DNA from: JAEXOD01 sp963663265
Lineage (GTDB): Bacteria > Bacteroidota > Ignavibacteria > Ignavibacteriales > Melioribacteraceae
Length of the DNA: 64,000 bases
Direction of reading: 5' to 3'
Assembly (NCBI GenBank): GCA_963663265.2
Contig: CAXXXM010000002.1
Location: forward strand, 1,736,001-1,800,000
The notes beneath the pieces were generated by a model. The model worked only from the letters and a program-made list of their open reading frames with translations, was not told where the DNA came from and searched no databases. The position numbers and the translations under genes were made by a program. This document shows, piece after piece, positions 34,786 to 43,879 of the stretch. How positions within the stretch are numbered: the stretch's first letter is position 1; each line of letters starts with the position of its first letter.

Positions 34786-34895
34786 ATGCATAATATTAAA
34801 CGAAAGTTTAAGGAGGAGAGTTGATTATAATGTTACTTAAACGGTAAAGTTGATGTAAAACCGCTTTTTGGGCTAATTTTAAGCGGTTTTTTTTG
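34786..34895 (+). promoter_or_regulatory. Possible leader: tiny frames, strong SD and terminator before the TonB operon
   Basis: A 12-codon frame (34786-34824) is overlapped by an unusually strong AAGGAGGAG (34810-34818), which fits a five-codon frame, ATG at 34830 to TAA at 34847. AAAACCGCTT (34857-34866) then pairs with AAGCGGTTTT (34881-34890), followed by a T run, a good intrinsic terminator. The TonB receptor gene starts 85 bases later. The order resembles an attenuator leader, but it could be the relic of a lost gene. Confidence 0.4.
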
Positions 34896-34975
34896 TTTTT
34901 TATAAAAAATTATTTAATTTCCTAAGTTTGAATTAATTAATTACTAATAACCTATCTTCCCTAACCGGAGGAACT

Positions 34976-37789
34976 ATGAAACATGTTCTACGCATAATTA
35001 TTTTAACATTATTTGTCTTATCAAATGCTTACTCAAGCTCGATTTACTTTGGTACGACTGGTAAAATTGCCGGACGGGTTACAGACCCCGCGACAAAAGA
35101 ACCAATCCCCTTTGTAAATGTAGTGGTTCTGGGTACAAACTATGGAGCAGCAACCGACATTGATGGTTACTATTCCATTTTAAACTTGCCTCCGGGCACG
35201 TACAAATTAAAAGCATCTGCAATTGGTTACAATTCGCAGACAGTTGATAATATAAAGGTATCAATTGATTTAACAACAAAAATCGACTTTGAATTAACGG
35301 ATGCAAGCGTTCAATTAAAAGAAGATATTGTTGTTATTGCTACAAAACCTTTAGTACAAAAAGATATTACATCTTCAACTGCAATTGTTGGTGATGAATT
35401 AATATCAGAACTTCCAATTACCGAAATATCGGACGTATTACAATTACAAGCAGGTATTACTGTATCTGCCGGTGGTGGAATTCACGTTCGTGGTGGTAGA
35501 AGCGGACAGATTGCTTACCAGATTGACGGTGTGCCTGTAACCGATGGTTACGATGGTGGTACTGTTGTTGAAGTTAACTCAAGTGCTGTTCAAGAACTTC
35601 AAGTAGTCAGCGGTGCTTTTAATGCTGAATACGGACAAGCTCTTTCAGGTGTTGTTAACTTAGTAACAAAAGATGGTAGCAATAAATTTTCCGGCTCGTT
35701 GCAAGCATATACCGGGGATTATATGTCAAATAAAACAGATATCTTCTGGAATATTGATGATATTAATCCTGTTGCAATCAGAAATTTTGAAGGTAGCTTA
35801 AGTGGTCCTATTATTAAAGATAAGTTGTTCTTTTTTACTAACTTACGTTACTACTACAATACCGGTTATTTTTATGGAAAAAGAGAATTTTTAACTACTG
35901 ATAGAGCGAGTGAAGTCCCTGGATCGGGTGGACAAGAATACTCTTTTGTCAAAAATGGTGATGGTTCTTATGTTCCTATGAATACTAACGAAAGATATTA
36001 TGGTCAAGCAAAAGCAAGTTATAACGTTTTCCCAGGCTTAAGAGTTGGGTATAACTACATGATTGACCGAAGAGAATATCAAAGTTATAATGGAAACAGA
36101 TTAACTCCTGATAACAACTTGCATAGATTTGAAAAATCTTATTCAAATATCTTTACAATTAACCACGCTGTTTCAAATTCAAGTTTTTATAACTTGAGCG
36201 TTTCGTATTATTTTAAAGATTATCAACATTATCTTTTCGAAGATCTTTATACAGGGGATCCTACTCATCCTACTAATTATGTTGATAATACAACTTTACA
36301 AACTCCTCCTTACAGTTATTCTATTGGTGGAACCGATAACAGCAGATTTACCAGAAATTCCGGTACTTATGTTGCAAAATTAGACTGGGTTAGCCAATTA
36401 ACTCAAGAAATTAACTTACAGGTTGGTGGTGAGTTTAAACAACACAGATTTTACTTTGAAAGTATAAATTTAATTGCTATGCAGGATGAAAATGGTCAAA
36501 CTGTTAGTCCATACAATGTTGCCATCCCAAGCATTACATCAACCGATTATAATAAATACTTACATAAACCAACAGAAGGTGCAGCTTATGCTCAAGCAAA
36601 ATTTGAAGCATTTAACTTAATCTTTAACGTTGGTGTTCGTTTTGACGTATTTAATCCTGATGGTGTTGTGTTGAGTGATCCAACCGATCCTAACATCAAC
36701 AACCCATTAAAACCTGAGAATAAATTTAACGATTTAAACGGAAATGGTAATTATGATCCTGCAGCAGGTGAAACATACAAGACTGTTGCCGATAGAGAAA
36801 AATATTGGTATAAAGATGCTTCAATGAAATATCAATTAAGCCCTCGTATCGGTTTGGCTTTCCCAATTACCGAAACAGGTGTAATTCACTTTTCATATGG
36901 ACACTTCTTCCAATTACCAGCTTATGAATTGTTATATACAAATCCCGAATTTGAACTTGGCAATGGCACCGGAAATCAAGGTTTGTTTGGAAATGCCGAC
37001 CTTAAACCACAAAAAACCGTTAAAGGTGAAATTGGCTTAAAACAACAACTTGGTAATGACATAGCAATTGATGTTACTATGTTTTTTGAAGACTTTAGAA
37101 ATTTAACCGGTACACAATCCGAAGAAATTAAAATTGTTGATAGTAGAACTTACAGTAAGTATGCTAACTCCGATTTTGGTTTCTCTAAAGGTTTTATCAT
37201 TAAATTTTCGCAAAGATTTGCGGAAGGTTTAGCTGCTAACGTTGACTATACTTATTCGGTAACTAAAGGAAACGCTTCTAACCCTGCCGATGCAAGAAAC
37301 GCGTTGTTAGGTGGTGCTTTACCTGAAACATTTATTGCTCCTTTAGACTGGGATCAAACTCATACATTAAATATAAGTGTTGCTTACACTAAAGCAAGAG
37401 ATTTTGGTTTTTCTATTATTGGTAATCTTTATACCGGTCAGCCTTATACACCAGGTGTAAATAAAAACACCCGTGTAACACAAAATGCTTTCCCACGTAA
37501 CAGTGATAGCAAACCGACTATCTTTAACTTAGATTTAAGAGCATACAAAGATATTCAAATTGGTGATTTCTGGTTGACGGTTTTTGTTAAAATATTTAAT
37601 GTGTTAGATTTGGATAATGCCGTTTCTGTTAACAGCGATACAGGTGACCCATACTTTACATTTGGCAAATATGAAGCACAGCAGATTGACCCAAGATTAT
37701 ACTATAATACATTAGATGATCTTTATACAAATCCTGGATACTTCTCTGAACCAAGAAGAGTAGAAGTTGGTCTTTCAGTTAACTTTTAA
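34976..37789 (+). CDS. TonB-dependent outer-membrane receptor with carboxypeptidase-like domain
   Basis: The 937-residue protein has a signal peptide (about 1-22), then a CarboxypepD_reg-like domain (28-115: GKIAGRVTDPATKEPIPFVNVVVLGTNYGAATDIDGYYSI). A TonB plug follows (about 125-235: ISDVLQLQAGI, GGIHVRGGRSGQIAYQIDGVPVTD, NAEYGQALSGVVNLVTKDG), then a 22-strand-type beta barrel to the C-terminus, ending in aromatic-rich VEVGLSVNF. It takes up a ligand across the outer membrane using TonB energy, or serves as a surface receptor. CCGGAGGA lies before the ATG. The next gene follows after 17 bases, forming a three-gene operon with a large secreted protein and a PorV-family protein. Confidence 0.9.
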   Translation: MKHVLRIIILTLFVLSNAYSSSIYFGTTGKIAGRVTDPATKEPIPFVNVVVLGTNYGAATDIDGYYSILNLPPGTYKLKASAIGYNSQTVDNIKVSIDLTTKIDFELTDASVQLKEDIVVIATKPLVQKDITSSTAIVGDELISELPITEISDVLQLQAGITVSAGGGIHVRGGRSGQIAYQIDGVPVTDGYDGGTVVEVNSSAVQELQVVSGAFNAEYGQALSGVVNLVTKDGSNKFSGSLQAYTGDYMSNKTDIFWNIDDINPVAIRNFEGSLSGPIIKDKLFFFTNLRYYYNTGYFYGKREFLTTDRASEVPGSGGQEYSFVKNGDGSYVPMNTNERYYGQAKASYNVFPGLRVGYNYMIDRREYQSYNGNRLTPDNNLHRFEKSYSNIFTINHAVSNSSFYNLSVSYYFKDYQHYLFEDLYTGDPTHPTNYVDNTTLQTPPYSYSIGGTDNSRFTRNSGTYVAKLDWVSQLTQEINLQVGGEFKQHRFYFESINLIAMQDENGQTVSPYNVAIPSITSTDYNKYLHKPTEGAAYAQAKFEAFNLIFNVGVRFDVFNPDGVVLSDPTDPNINNPLKPENKFNDLNGNGNYDPAAGETYKTVADREKYWYKDASMKYQLSPRIGLAFPITETGVIHFSYGHFFQLPAYELLYTNPEFELGNGTGNQGLFGNADLKPQKTVKGEIGLKQQLGNDIAIDVTMFFEDFRNLTGTQSEEIKIVDSRTYSKYANSDFGFSKGFIIKFSQRFAEGLAANVDYTYSVTKGNASNPADARNALLGGALPETFIAPLDWDQTHTLNISVAYTKARDFGFSIIGNLYTGQPYTPGVNKNTRVTQNAFPRNSDSKPTIFNLDLRAYKDIQIGDFWLTVFVKIFNVLDLDNAVSVNSDTGDPYFTFGKYEAQQIDPRLYYNTLDDLYTNPGYFSEPRRVEVGLSVNF

Positions 37790-37806
37790 AATTTTATAGG
37801 GATAAT

Positions 37807-40800
37807 ATGAGAAACAAATTATTTAGCTTATTTTTAATGATAGCCTTTCTTGCCGGCACTAATATAATTGATGCTCAAGGGAAGGGGGATCCTACATTAA
37901 AAAGAATCGGCTATCATACCGGAAATAGAGCTGGTATTTCGTTCTATAATGATGGGCAGATTGCCGGATATAATATTGGTATAGATATTAGAGGTGAATG
38001 GCCTCTTGGCAGCGGTGAAAACTACATTGGTGACTGTATTCCTTTAATTGGTGTAGAATTTATTACAACAACTAATGTAACTTTACAATCAGTTTGTATT
38101 TCACGTGGTCCTCGTAACAGACAAGGTGAAGAAAAAGACCCTGTTACTGGTGACTTTAGAGGTTGGAACCCTATACCGGGGTTTTTAGATCCAAATCAAG
38201 AATCAGTTGCAATGAGTCATTTAACTAATTCTTGGCCTGTTGGCGGATGGGCTGACCCTGGTGGTTACCCTGAAGTTACAAATTATGTTGATTCAAAAGG
38301 TGCAACAGAATGGTGGGGATATTTTGGTCGCGGTATTATGAGTGCTGACCAAGAAAGCTTTTTTGTTGCTGACGATCAGTATGATAACGAATTTAACTTT
38401 GCTTTTCAGCCCGATAGCCGTGACCCTTTACGTAAAGGTATGGGATTGCAATTACGTCAAAGAGGTTTTCAATGGGCAAGTTTTTTAGCTGAAGATGCTA
38501 TCTTTTGGTTATATGATATAAAAAATGAAGGGACTACTTACTTTAGAAAAGCTAATTTTGGTACCGTTGTTGGTACATTAGCCGGTGGAGATGGAGATAG
38601 CGGCGACGACTTAGGCGATTTTGATGCCAAAGACTGGATTACCTATTCTTGGGATAGTGATGGACTTGGTAATAAAGGTCAAAAAGTTGGTTACGTTGGT
38701 TATGCATTCTTAGAATCACCGGGTAACGCTTTTGACGGTATTGATAATGATGGCGATTCTGAAGCTCCTTCTCCTGTTTTTACGGAAACTGACTTTGACG
38801 AAATCATTTATAGTGCCGGAAGTCAAATTGTTTTAATTGATCCTAACACATATGTAAGAACTACTTACGTAGTAAAAGCCGGAATTGATACTGTTTATTC
38901 ACTTGGTAAACAATTTGTAATTGAAGCCGGAGTTACAAAATTCCGCGAAGGTCATATTGCAAAAGTTACTAATGGTGTTAGTATTCCTGATGTAACTTCT
39001 TATGATGGTTACGATAACGATTTGGATGGTATTATTGATGAAAATAAAGCTATTCATGTTGATTCAAGAACTTTGAATAATCAAACAGCATTAAAATATG
39101 TTAACTTTATAACAGGTGCCGGTACAACCGATTTAATGATTGATGAAAAACGTGATAACGATGTTGACGAAGATCAAGATTGGAATGCGTTATATGATGA
39201 TTTAGGAACTGACGGAAAAGGTCCAAATGATACTGATTATCCTGGTCCGGACGATAATGGAACCGAAGGAAATGGTAGACCGGATCAAGGTGAACCTAAC
39301 TTTGGTAGAACCGACCCTGATGAATCTGACCAGATTGGTTTAACTGCATTTAACTTTTTTGCTAATTCAGCATCACCTGATATGACAAACGATTCATTGT
39401 TGTGGTCAAGAATGACACCTGGAAGATTTGATGTTATTCCTCCTGTTCCACAAGATGGTGACTTTATTTATGCATCGGGTTTCTTCCCATTAATTCCTGA
39501 TAAAGTTGAAAGATTTTCAGTATCATTATTATTTGGTGAAAACTATAATGATATTTATAGTAACAAACTTATTGTTCAACAGATTTATAATGCTGGTTAT
39601 AAATTCCCTCAACCACCTGTTAAACCAAAAGTTACAGTTGCTCAAGAAGATGGTAAAGTTGTTCTTTATTGGGATGGAACAGCAACAGAAAACTCACGCG
39701 ATTTTATAACCAAACGAAAAGATTTTCAAGGTTATAAAGTTTATCGTGCAACAGATGCAGGATTTACAGATGCACGTACCATAACAGATGCAGTTGGTGT
39801 TTTATCGTTTGATTCACCAATAGCACAATTTGACGTTACTGATAGTATTGGTGGATATTTCTACCCATCAGCAGCTTTGCTTGCTCAAGTTAGAGGAACA
39901 ACTTTCTATTTGGGTAAAAATACAGAAGAAAGTGGAATTGTAAATAAATTTGTTGATTCTACTGTAACAAAAGGTCAAACATACTATTATGCAGTATGTT
40001 CTTACGATAATGGTGATGAAGCTTTAGATATCTTCCCATCAGAAAACTCTAAATATATCTATCGTGCTAACACAGGTGAAATTATTACTGATGATAATAC
40101 AGTTGTAATAACTCCGGGTGCTCGCCCAATTGGTTATAAACCTGCTACTCCTATTGATTTTATTAAAACAGAAACTTACAGAGCAACAGGTGATTTGGAA
40201 GTTGAAGTTGTTGATGATGCCGCTATACGTGATGGATTTAAATATCAAGTTGCATTCCAAGATTCAGCTTTACAAGGATTTACTAAGAGTTATTCATTAA
40301 TCGACTTACAAACTCCTGATACAGTTGTTGTTCCAAGTACAGGTAATTCTTATTTAGTAAGTCCAATGGATTCAATTAGTATTCCAACCGGCAATGATAC
40401 TCTTGTTGTAAACGGATTAAAAGTTCCATTTACAGGCAGTTATTATAAAGCCGTTTATGATACATTAATTAACAAACAAAGAACACTTAACGGAAATACT
40501 GCAATTCACCATGGTTTTAGAATGCAGATTTATAACGATGCTACTATTAAACGCGATTCTGTTCAATCAGGATTTTATAATATAGCCGATACAAGTAAAG
40601 CATTAGTGACATATACTTTTAATAAGTTTGTGTTTGCTGCTTCAGGTGTAGGTGCAACTTATAATGGCGTTGATATGCCTTACGATTATGAATTTGAATT
40701 TTATGATCAAGTAGTTGGTAAATCAGTTGCCGATACATTATGGCCTCCAACACCAACTAATACTTTTCCTGCTAAAGATGTAACCTTTAAGGTTAAAAAT

Positions 40801-41379
40801 TTAACAACAGGTGAATATATTGATTTTGTATTGATTAAATCAGGTACACTTTCTACAACCTATCAAATTTACTTTAAAGAAAAAATTGAAGGCGTAGTAA
40901 AACGTACTTGGAGAGTTGTAATAACTTATAAAGTTCCTAATAAACCTATGGAACAATCAGGTTCATTAAAAATCTTTACTACTAAACCTTTCAGCAGATA
41001 TGATGGTGTTCAGTTTACTATGCAGAAAGCTGCTATTGATAATAACGAAGTTTCTAACAACTTAAATAGAATTAAAGTTGTTCCTAATCCTTATGTAGTT
41101 ACGCACGAAGCTGAATCAAGATTGTTAAGCTCACAAACAAGCGGTAGAGGCGAACGAGAAATTAGATTTACTCATATTCCTCCAAGCTCAAAAATATCTA
41201 TCTTTACCGTTAGAGGCGAATTGATTAAAACATTGTATCATGATGATTTATACAATGGTGATGTTTTCTGGAATTTAAGAACAGAAGAAAACATTGAAGT
41301 TGCTTACGGTGTATATGTTTACGTAGTTGAAGTTCCCGGAGTGGGGACAAAGATTGATAAATTTGCCCTAATTAAATAG
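37807..41379 (+). CDS. Large secreted protein with T9SS-type C-terminus, partner of the TonB receptor
   Basis: The 1190-residue protein has a signal peptide (cleavage near NIIDA-QG). Asp-rich segments such as FDGIDNDGDSEA, YDGYDNDLDGIIDENK and DNDVDEDQDWN look like calcium-binding thrombospondin-3/dockerin-type loops. A fibronectin-like stretch (about 600-720: KPKVTVAQEDGKVVLYWDG, DFQGYKVYRATD) precedes long beta-rich regions. It ends with KVVPNPYVV, ISIFTVRGELIKTLYH and AYGVYVYVVEVPG, a variant of the type IX sorting domain. It sits between a TonB receptor and a PorV-like protein, and the three are probably made together. It is likely exposed on the surface; its ligand is unknown. Confidence 0.75.
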   Translation: MRNKLFSLFLMIAFLAGTNIIDAQGKGDPTLKRIGYHTGNRAGISFYNDGQIAGYNIGIDIRGEWPLGSGENYIGDCIPLIGVEFITTTNVTLQSVCISRGPRNRQGEEKDPVTGDFRGWNPIPGFLDPNQESVAMSHLTNSWPVGGWADPGGYPEVTNYVDSKGATEWWGYFGRGIMSADQESFFVADDQYDNEFNFAFQPDSRDPLRKGMGLQLRQRGFQWASFLAEDAIFWLYDIKNEGTTYFRKANFGTVVGTLAGGDGDSGDDLGDFDAKDWITYSWDSDGLGNKGQKVGYVGYAFLESPGNAFDGIDNDGDSEAPSPVFTETDFDEIIYSAGSQIVLIDPNTYVRTTYVVKAGIDTVYSLGKQFVIEAGVTKFREGHIAKVTNGVSIPDVTSYDGYDNDLDGIIDENKAIHVDSRTLNNQTALKYVNFITGAGTTDLMIDEKRDNDVDEDQDWNALYDDLGTDGKGPNDTDYPGPDDNGTEGNGRPDQGEPNFGRTDPDESDQIGLTAFNFFANSASPDMTNDSLLWSRMTPGRFDVIPPVPQDGDFIYASGFFPLIPDKVERFSVSLLFGENYNDIYSNKLIVQQIYNAGYKFPQPPVKPKVTVAQEDGKVVLYWDGTATENSRDFITKRKDFQGYKVYRATDAGFTDARTITDAVGVLSFDSPIAQFDVTDSIGGYFYPSAALLAQVRGTTFYLGKNTEESGIVNKFVDSTVTKGQTYYYAVCSYDNGDEALDIFPSENSKYIYRANTGEIITDDNTVVITPGARPIGYKPATPIDFIKTETYRATGDLEVEVVDDAAIRDGFKYQVAFQDSALQGFTKSYSLIDLQTPDTVVVPSTGNSYLVSPMDSISIPTGNDTLVVNGLKVPFTGSYYKAVYDTLINKQRTLNGNTAIHHGFRMQIYNDATIKRDSVQSGFYNIADTSKALVTYTFNKFVFAASGVGATYNGVDMPYDYEFEFYDQVVGKSVADTLWPPTPTNTFPAKDVTFKVKNLTTGEYIDFVLIKSGTLSTTYQIYFKEKIEGVVKRTWRVVITYKVPNKPMEQSGSLKIFTTKPFSRYDGVQFTMQKAAIDNNEVSNNLNRIKVVPNPYVVTHEAESRLLSSQTSGRGEREIRFTHIPPSSKISIFTVRGELIKTLYHDDLYNGDVFWNLRTEENIEVAYGVYVYVVEVPGVGTKIDKFALIK

Positions 41380-41396
41380 GTGAAGGGAGAATAACT

Positions 41397-42401
41397 ATGA
41401 GAAAATTAATAATAATATTGTTTATAGTGTTGGCTGGTAACATTTTTGGGCAAAGCAAGGTAGGTACTACGGCTGCACCGTTTTTAAATGTGGCTATTGG
41501 TCCTCGTGCAATATCTATGGGTGGTGCTTTTGTTGCTACTGCCGATGATATTACAGCCTTGTATTGGAACCCTGCGGGTATTGCAAATCAGCAAAATAAT
41601 TCCGCAATGTTCTCTTATACATCCTGGTTTGCCGGAATTAATTATAACTGGGCTGCTGCTTCCATTAACTTAGGTTCAATGGGGAGCCTTGGTGCAAGTG
41701 TAACTTACCTTGATTATGGTGATATGGAAGTTACTACGCTTGCCGAACAAGAAGGTACCGGTGAAATGTTTTCTGCAAGTGATATGGCACTTGGTTTAAC
41801 TTATGCCATGAAACTTACAGATCAGTTTTCTATGGGTGCTACTGTTAAGTATATTAACCAAAAAATATGGAACTCTTCTGCAAGCACCGTTGGTTTTGAC
41901 CTTGGTGTTTTATTCTTATCCGATATTTATGGTTTAAGAATTGGTGCTACTATTACTAACTTTGGTCCTGATATGCAGATTGATGGCAAAGATTTGTATG
42001 TACAGCACGATATTAACTCGCAAATATTTGGTAATAACGACCAAATATTAGCAACTTTAAATACTGATGAATATCAATTACCATTAACTTTCCGCGTTGG
42101 TTTGGCTATGGATGTATTAAAAACATCTATGCACAGATTTACTGTTGGTGTTGATGCTACTCACCCAAGTGATAACGACGAGTCGTTAAACATTGGTGCT
42201 GAATACGCTTTTAACAACTTAGTATTTATTCGCGGTGGTTATAAATCTTTAATGTTGGATAATGCTGAAGAAGGTCTAACACTCGGTTTTGGTCTTAATT
42301 ACGATATAGCTCCTAATTTGGGAATATTTGTTGATTATGCTTACCAAGATTTTGGTATTTTGGAAAACACTCAGCATTTTGCTATTGGATTAAAATTCTA
42401 A
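41397..42401 (+). CDS. PorV/PorQ-family outer-membrane protein (UPF0164)
   Basis: The 334-residue protein has a signal peptide (MRKLIIILFIVLAGNIFG-QS) and the family hallmark near the mature N-terminus: GPRAISMGGAFVATADDITALYWNPAGIAN. The rest is a FadL-like 14-strand barrel of alternating short strands, ending LENTQHFAIGLKF. In the type IX system PorV escorts cargo on the outer membrane and recruits the sortase PorU; many Ignavibacteria encode several copies beside T9SS cargo genes, as here. It is the third gene of the operon, 17 bases after the large secreted protein, followed by a strong terminator. Confidence 0.85.
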   Translation: MRKLIIILFIVLAGNIFGQSKVGTTAAPFLNVAIGPRAISMGGAFVATADDITALYWNPAGIANQQNNSAMFSYTSWFAGINYNWAAASINLGSMGSLGASVTYLDYGDMEVTTLAEQEGTGEMFSASDMALGLTYAMKLTDQFSMGATVKYINQKIWNSSASTVGFDLGVLFLSDIYGLRIGATITNFGPDMQIDGKDLYVQHDINSQIFGNNDQILATLNTDEYQLPLTFRVGLAMDVLKTSMHRFTVGVDATHPSDNDESLNIGAEYAFNNLVFIRGGYKSLMLDNAEEGLTLGFGLNYDIAPNLGIFVDYAYQDFGILENTQHFAIGLKF

Positions 42402-42441
42402 GTTCAATTTAATATAATGGAATTTTGATATAATCATAATT

Positions 42442-42484
42442 AAAAGCCTCGCCTAATATTTTTTTCGGCGAGGCTTTTTTATAT
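42442..42484 (+). terminator. Rho-independent terminator of the TonB/PorV operon
   Basis: AAAAGCCTCGCC (42442-42453) pairs perfectly with GGCGAGGCTTTT (42467-42478), followed by more T. It begins 40 bases after the PorV-like stop. Confidence 0.95.
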
Positions 42485-42641
42485 TAAAATGCTCAAAAAC
42501 GCAAATAAATAGGGTTTTTATTTAAAAATTCGCTTGGAAATAAATTAAATTATTCATAATTTGATAAGATTTAGTAGTTTCAATTTGAAAACAATTTAAA
42601 TAAAAAAAATATATTTTCTACAACAATTTTTTGGAGGAAAA

Positions 42642-43766
42642 ATGAGAAAAGTTTTACTGTTAATGTTGATTTTTGTGAGTGCAGAATTGTTTGGAGGTGG
42701 AAATTGGGCAACAAGTGCTGTTAATGTTTCGCTTAATGGAACTAGCTACGATTATGTTTTAAATAATGAAGGATGGACAAATGGTACGTGGGGAGATAAT
42801 ACAGCTTTTAGTGGTTTTGATTTTGGGACTCCTGTAACACTTATCTTAAATGGTGGAAGTGGTAATGCCTGGACAGATGATGATCCCGGCTATGATGCCA
42901 CCTCTTTTAAGATTTATTATCGTGTATATTTGAGTACAAATAGTGGTGGAGCATGGACTCAAGTAGATCTGGATTTTTTGGCTTTGCACTCTGGTAATAA
43001 CTATATTTACGATAAATCAGGGGCTGCTATTGATGTTCTAACTCCTGTTAGTGGAACACCGGGTACTTATAATTTAGAAGTAGTTATGTCAAAAAATCAA
43101 TTTTATATCGGTGGCAACTGGAATAGTATGATCCCTGGCGGGCAAGCTGTTGGGTATAGTGCAGATAACGCTGGCTATATTGCAACATTTACAGTTGCCG
43201 AGCTCCCCGTTGAACTTTCCTCATTCACAGCTGCAGTATCAAAAAATGTGGTTAATTTAGAGTGGGCAACTGCCACAGAAATTAACAACTATGGCTTTGA
43301 AGTTGAAAAATCAGCAGATAAAACAAATTGGAATAAAATAGGTTTTGTTAACGGAAACGGAAATAGCAACAGCGTAAAATATTACAGCTATTCCGATAAA
43401 GATAACACAACTAATGGTACTGTATATTACAGATTAAAACAATTAGATAACAATGGCGGATATGAATATTTAAACGTTGTTGAAGCAAATATAAATATGC
43501 CTGTTAAATTTGAATTGGGACAAAACTTTCCAAATCCATTTAACCCAACAACAAAAATTAATTATTCAATTCCAGAAGCATCAAGCGTAAAATTAACAAT
43601 TTACAATGCTATTGGTCAGGTTGTTAATGTTGTTAATGATGGCTTTAAATCAGCCGGTTCATATACTTTAGAAGTAGATGGCAGTAGATTTAATAGTGGT
43701 GTTTATTTCTACAAGTTGGAAGCGGGGAATAATACGCAAATACGCAAAATGGTTCTTGTAAAATAA
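42642..43766 (+). CDS. Secreted protein with type IX sorting domain
   Basis: The 374-residue protein has a signal peptide (cleavage near ELFG-GG). A Gly/Asn/Trp-rich N-terminal domain (about 20-185) follows, with GTWGDNTAFSGFDFG, which resembles no enzyme I know. A fibronectin-like module comes next (186-285: LPVELSSFTAAVSKNVVNLEWATATEINNYGFEVEKS), a very common tail in T9SS proteins. The end is a full type IX sorting domain with QNFPNPFNPTTKI, LTIYNAIGQ and IRKMVLVK. TTGGAGGAAAA lies before the ATG. It is a single-gene unit between two terminators and is probably a surface or secreted binding protein. Confidence 0.85.
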   Translation: MRKVLLLMLIFVSAELFGGGNWATSAVNVSLNGTSYDYVLNNEGWTNGTWGDNTAFSGFDFGTPVTLILNGGSGNAWTDDDPGYDATSFKIYYRVYLSTNSGGAWTQVDLDFLALHSGNNYIYDKSGAAIDVLTPVSGTPGTYNLEVVMSKNQFYIGGNWNSMIPGGQAVGYSADNAGYIATFTVAELPVELSSFTAAVSKNVVNLEWATATEINNYGFEVEKSADKTNWNKIGFVNGNGNSNSVKYYSYSDKDNTTNGTVYYRLKQLDNNGGYEYLNVVEANINMPVKFELGQNFPNPFNPTTKINYSIPEASSVKLTIYNAIGQVVNVVNDGFKSAGSYTLEVDGSRFNSGVYFYKLEAGNNTQIRKMVLVK

Positions 43767-43811
43767 TCCAATTATAATTTTTAATTCTTAATTTTTAATT
43801 CTTAATGATTG

Positions 43812-43850
43812 AATAGCCGTTGAAGATAAAACTTTCAACGGCTATTTCTT
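43812..43850 (+). terminator. Rho-independent terminator of the T9SS protein gene
   Basis: AATAGCCGTTGAA (43812-43824) pairs perfectly with TTCAACGGCTATT (43834-43846), followed by TCTTTTT. A short TTAATTC/TTAATTT seven-base repeat run lies between the stop codon and the hairpin. Confidence 0.9.
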
Positions 43851-43879
43851 TTTAAAACTATAAATTGTTTACTTTAAAA

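Noticed and set aside
34482..34793. 103-codon plus-strand frame, Ser/His/Thr-rich
   Set aside because: It covers a tract of degenerate seven-base repeats; a period of seven keeps stops away by chance and there is no domain or start signal.
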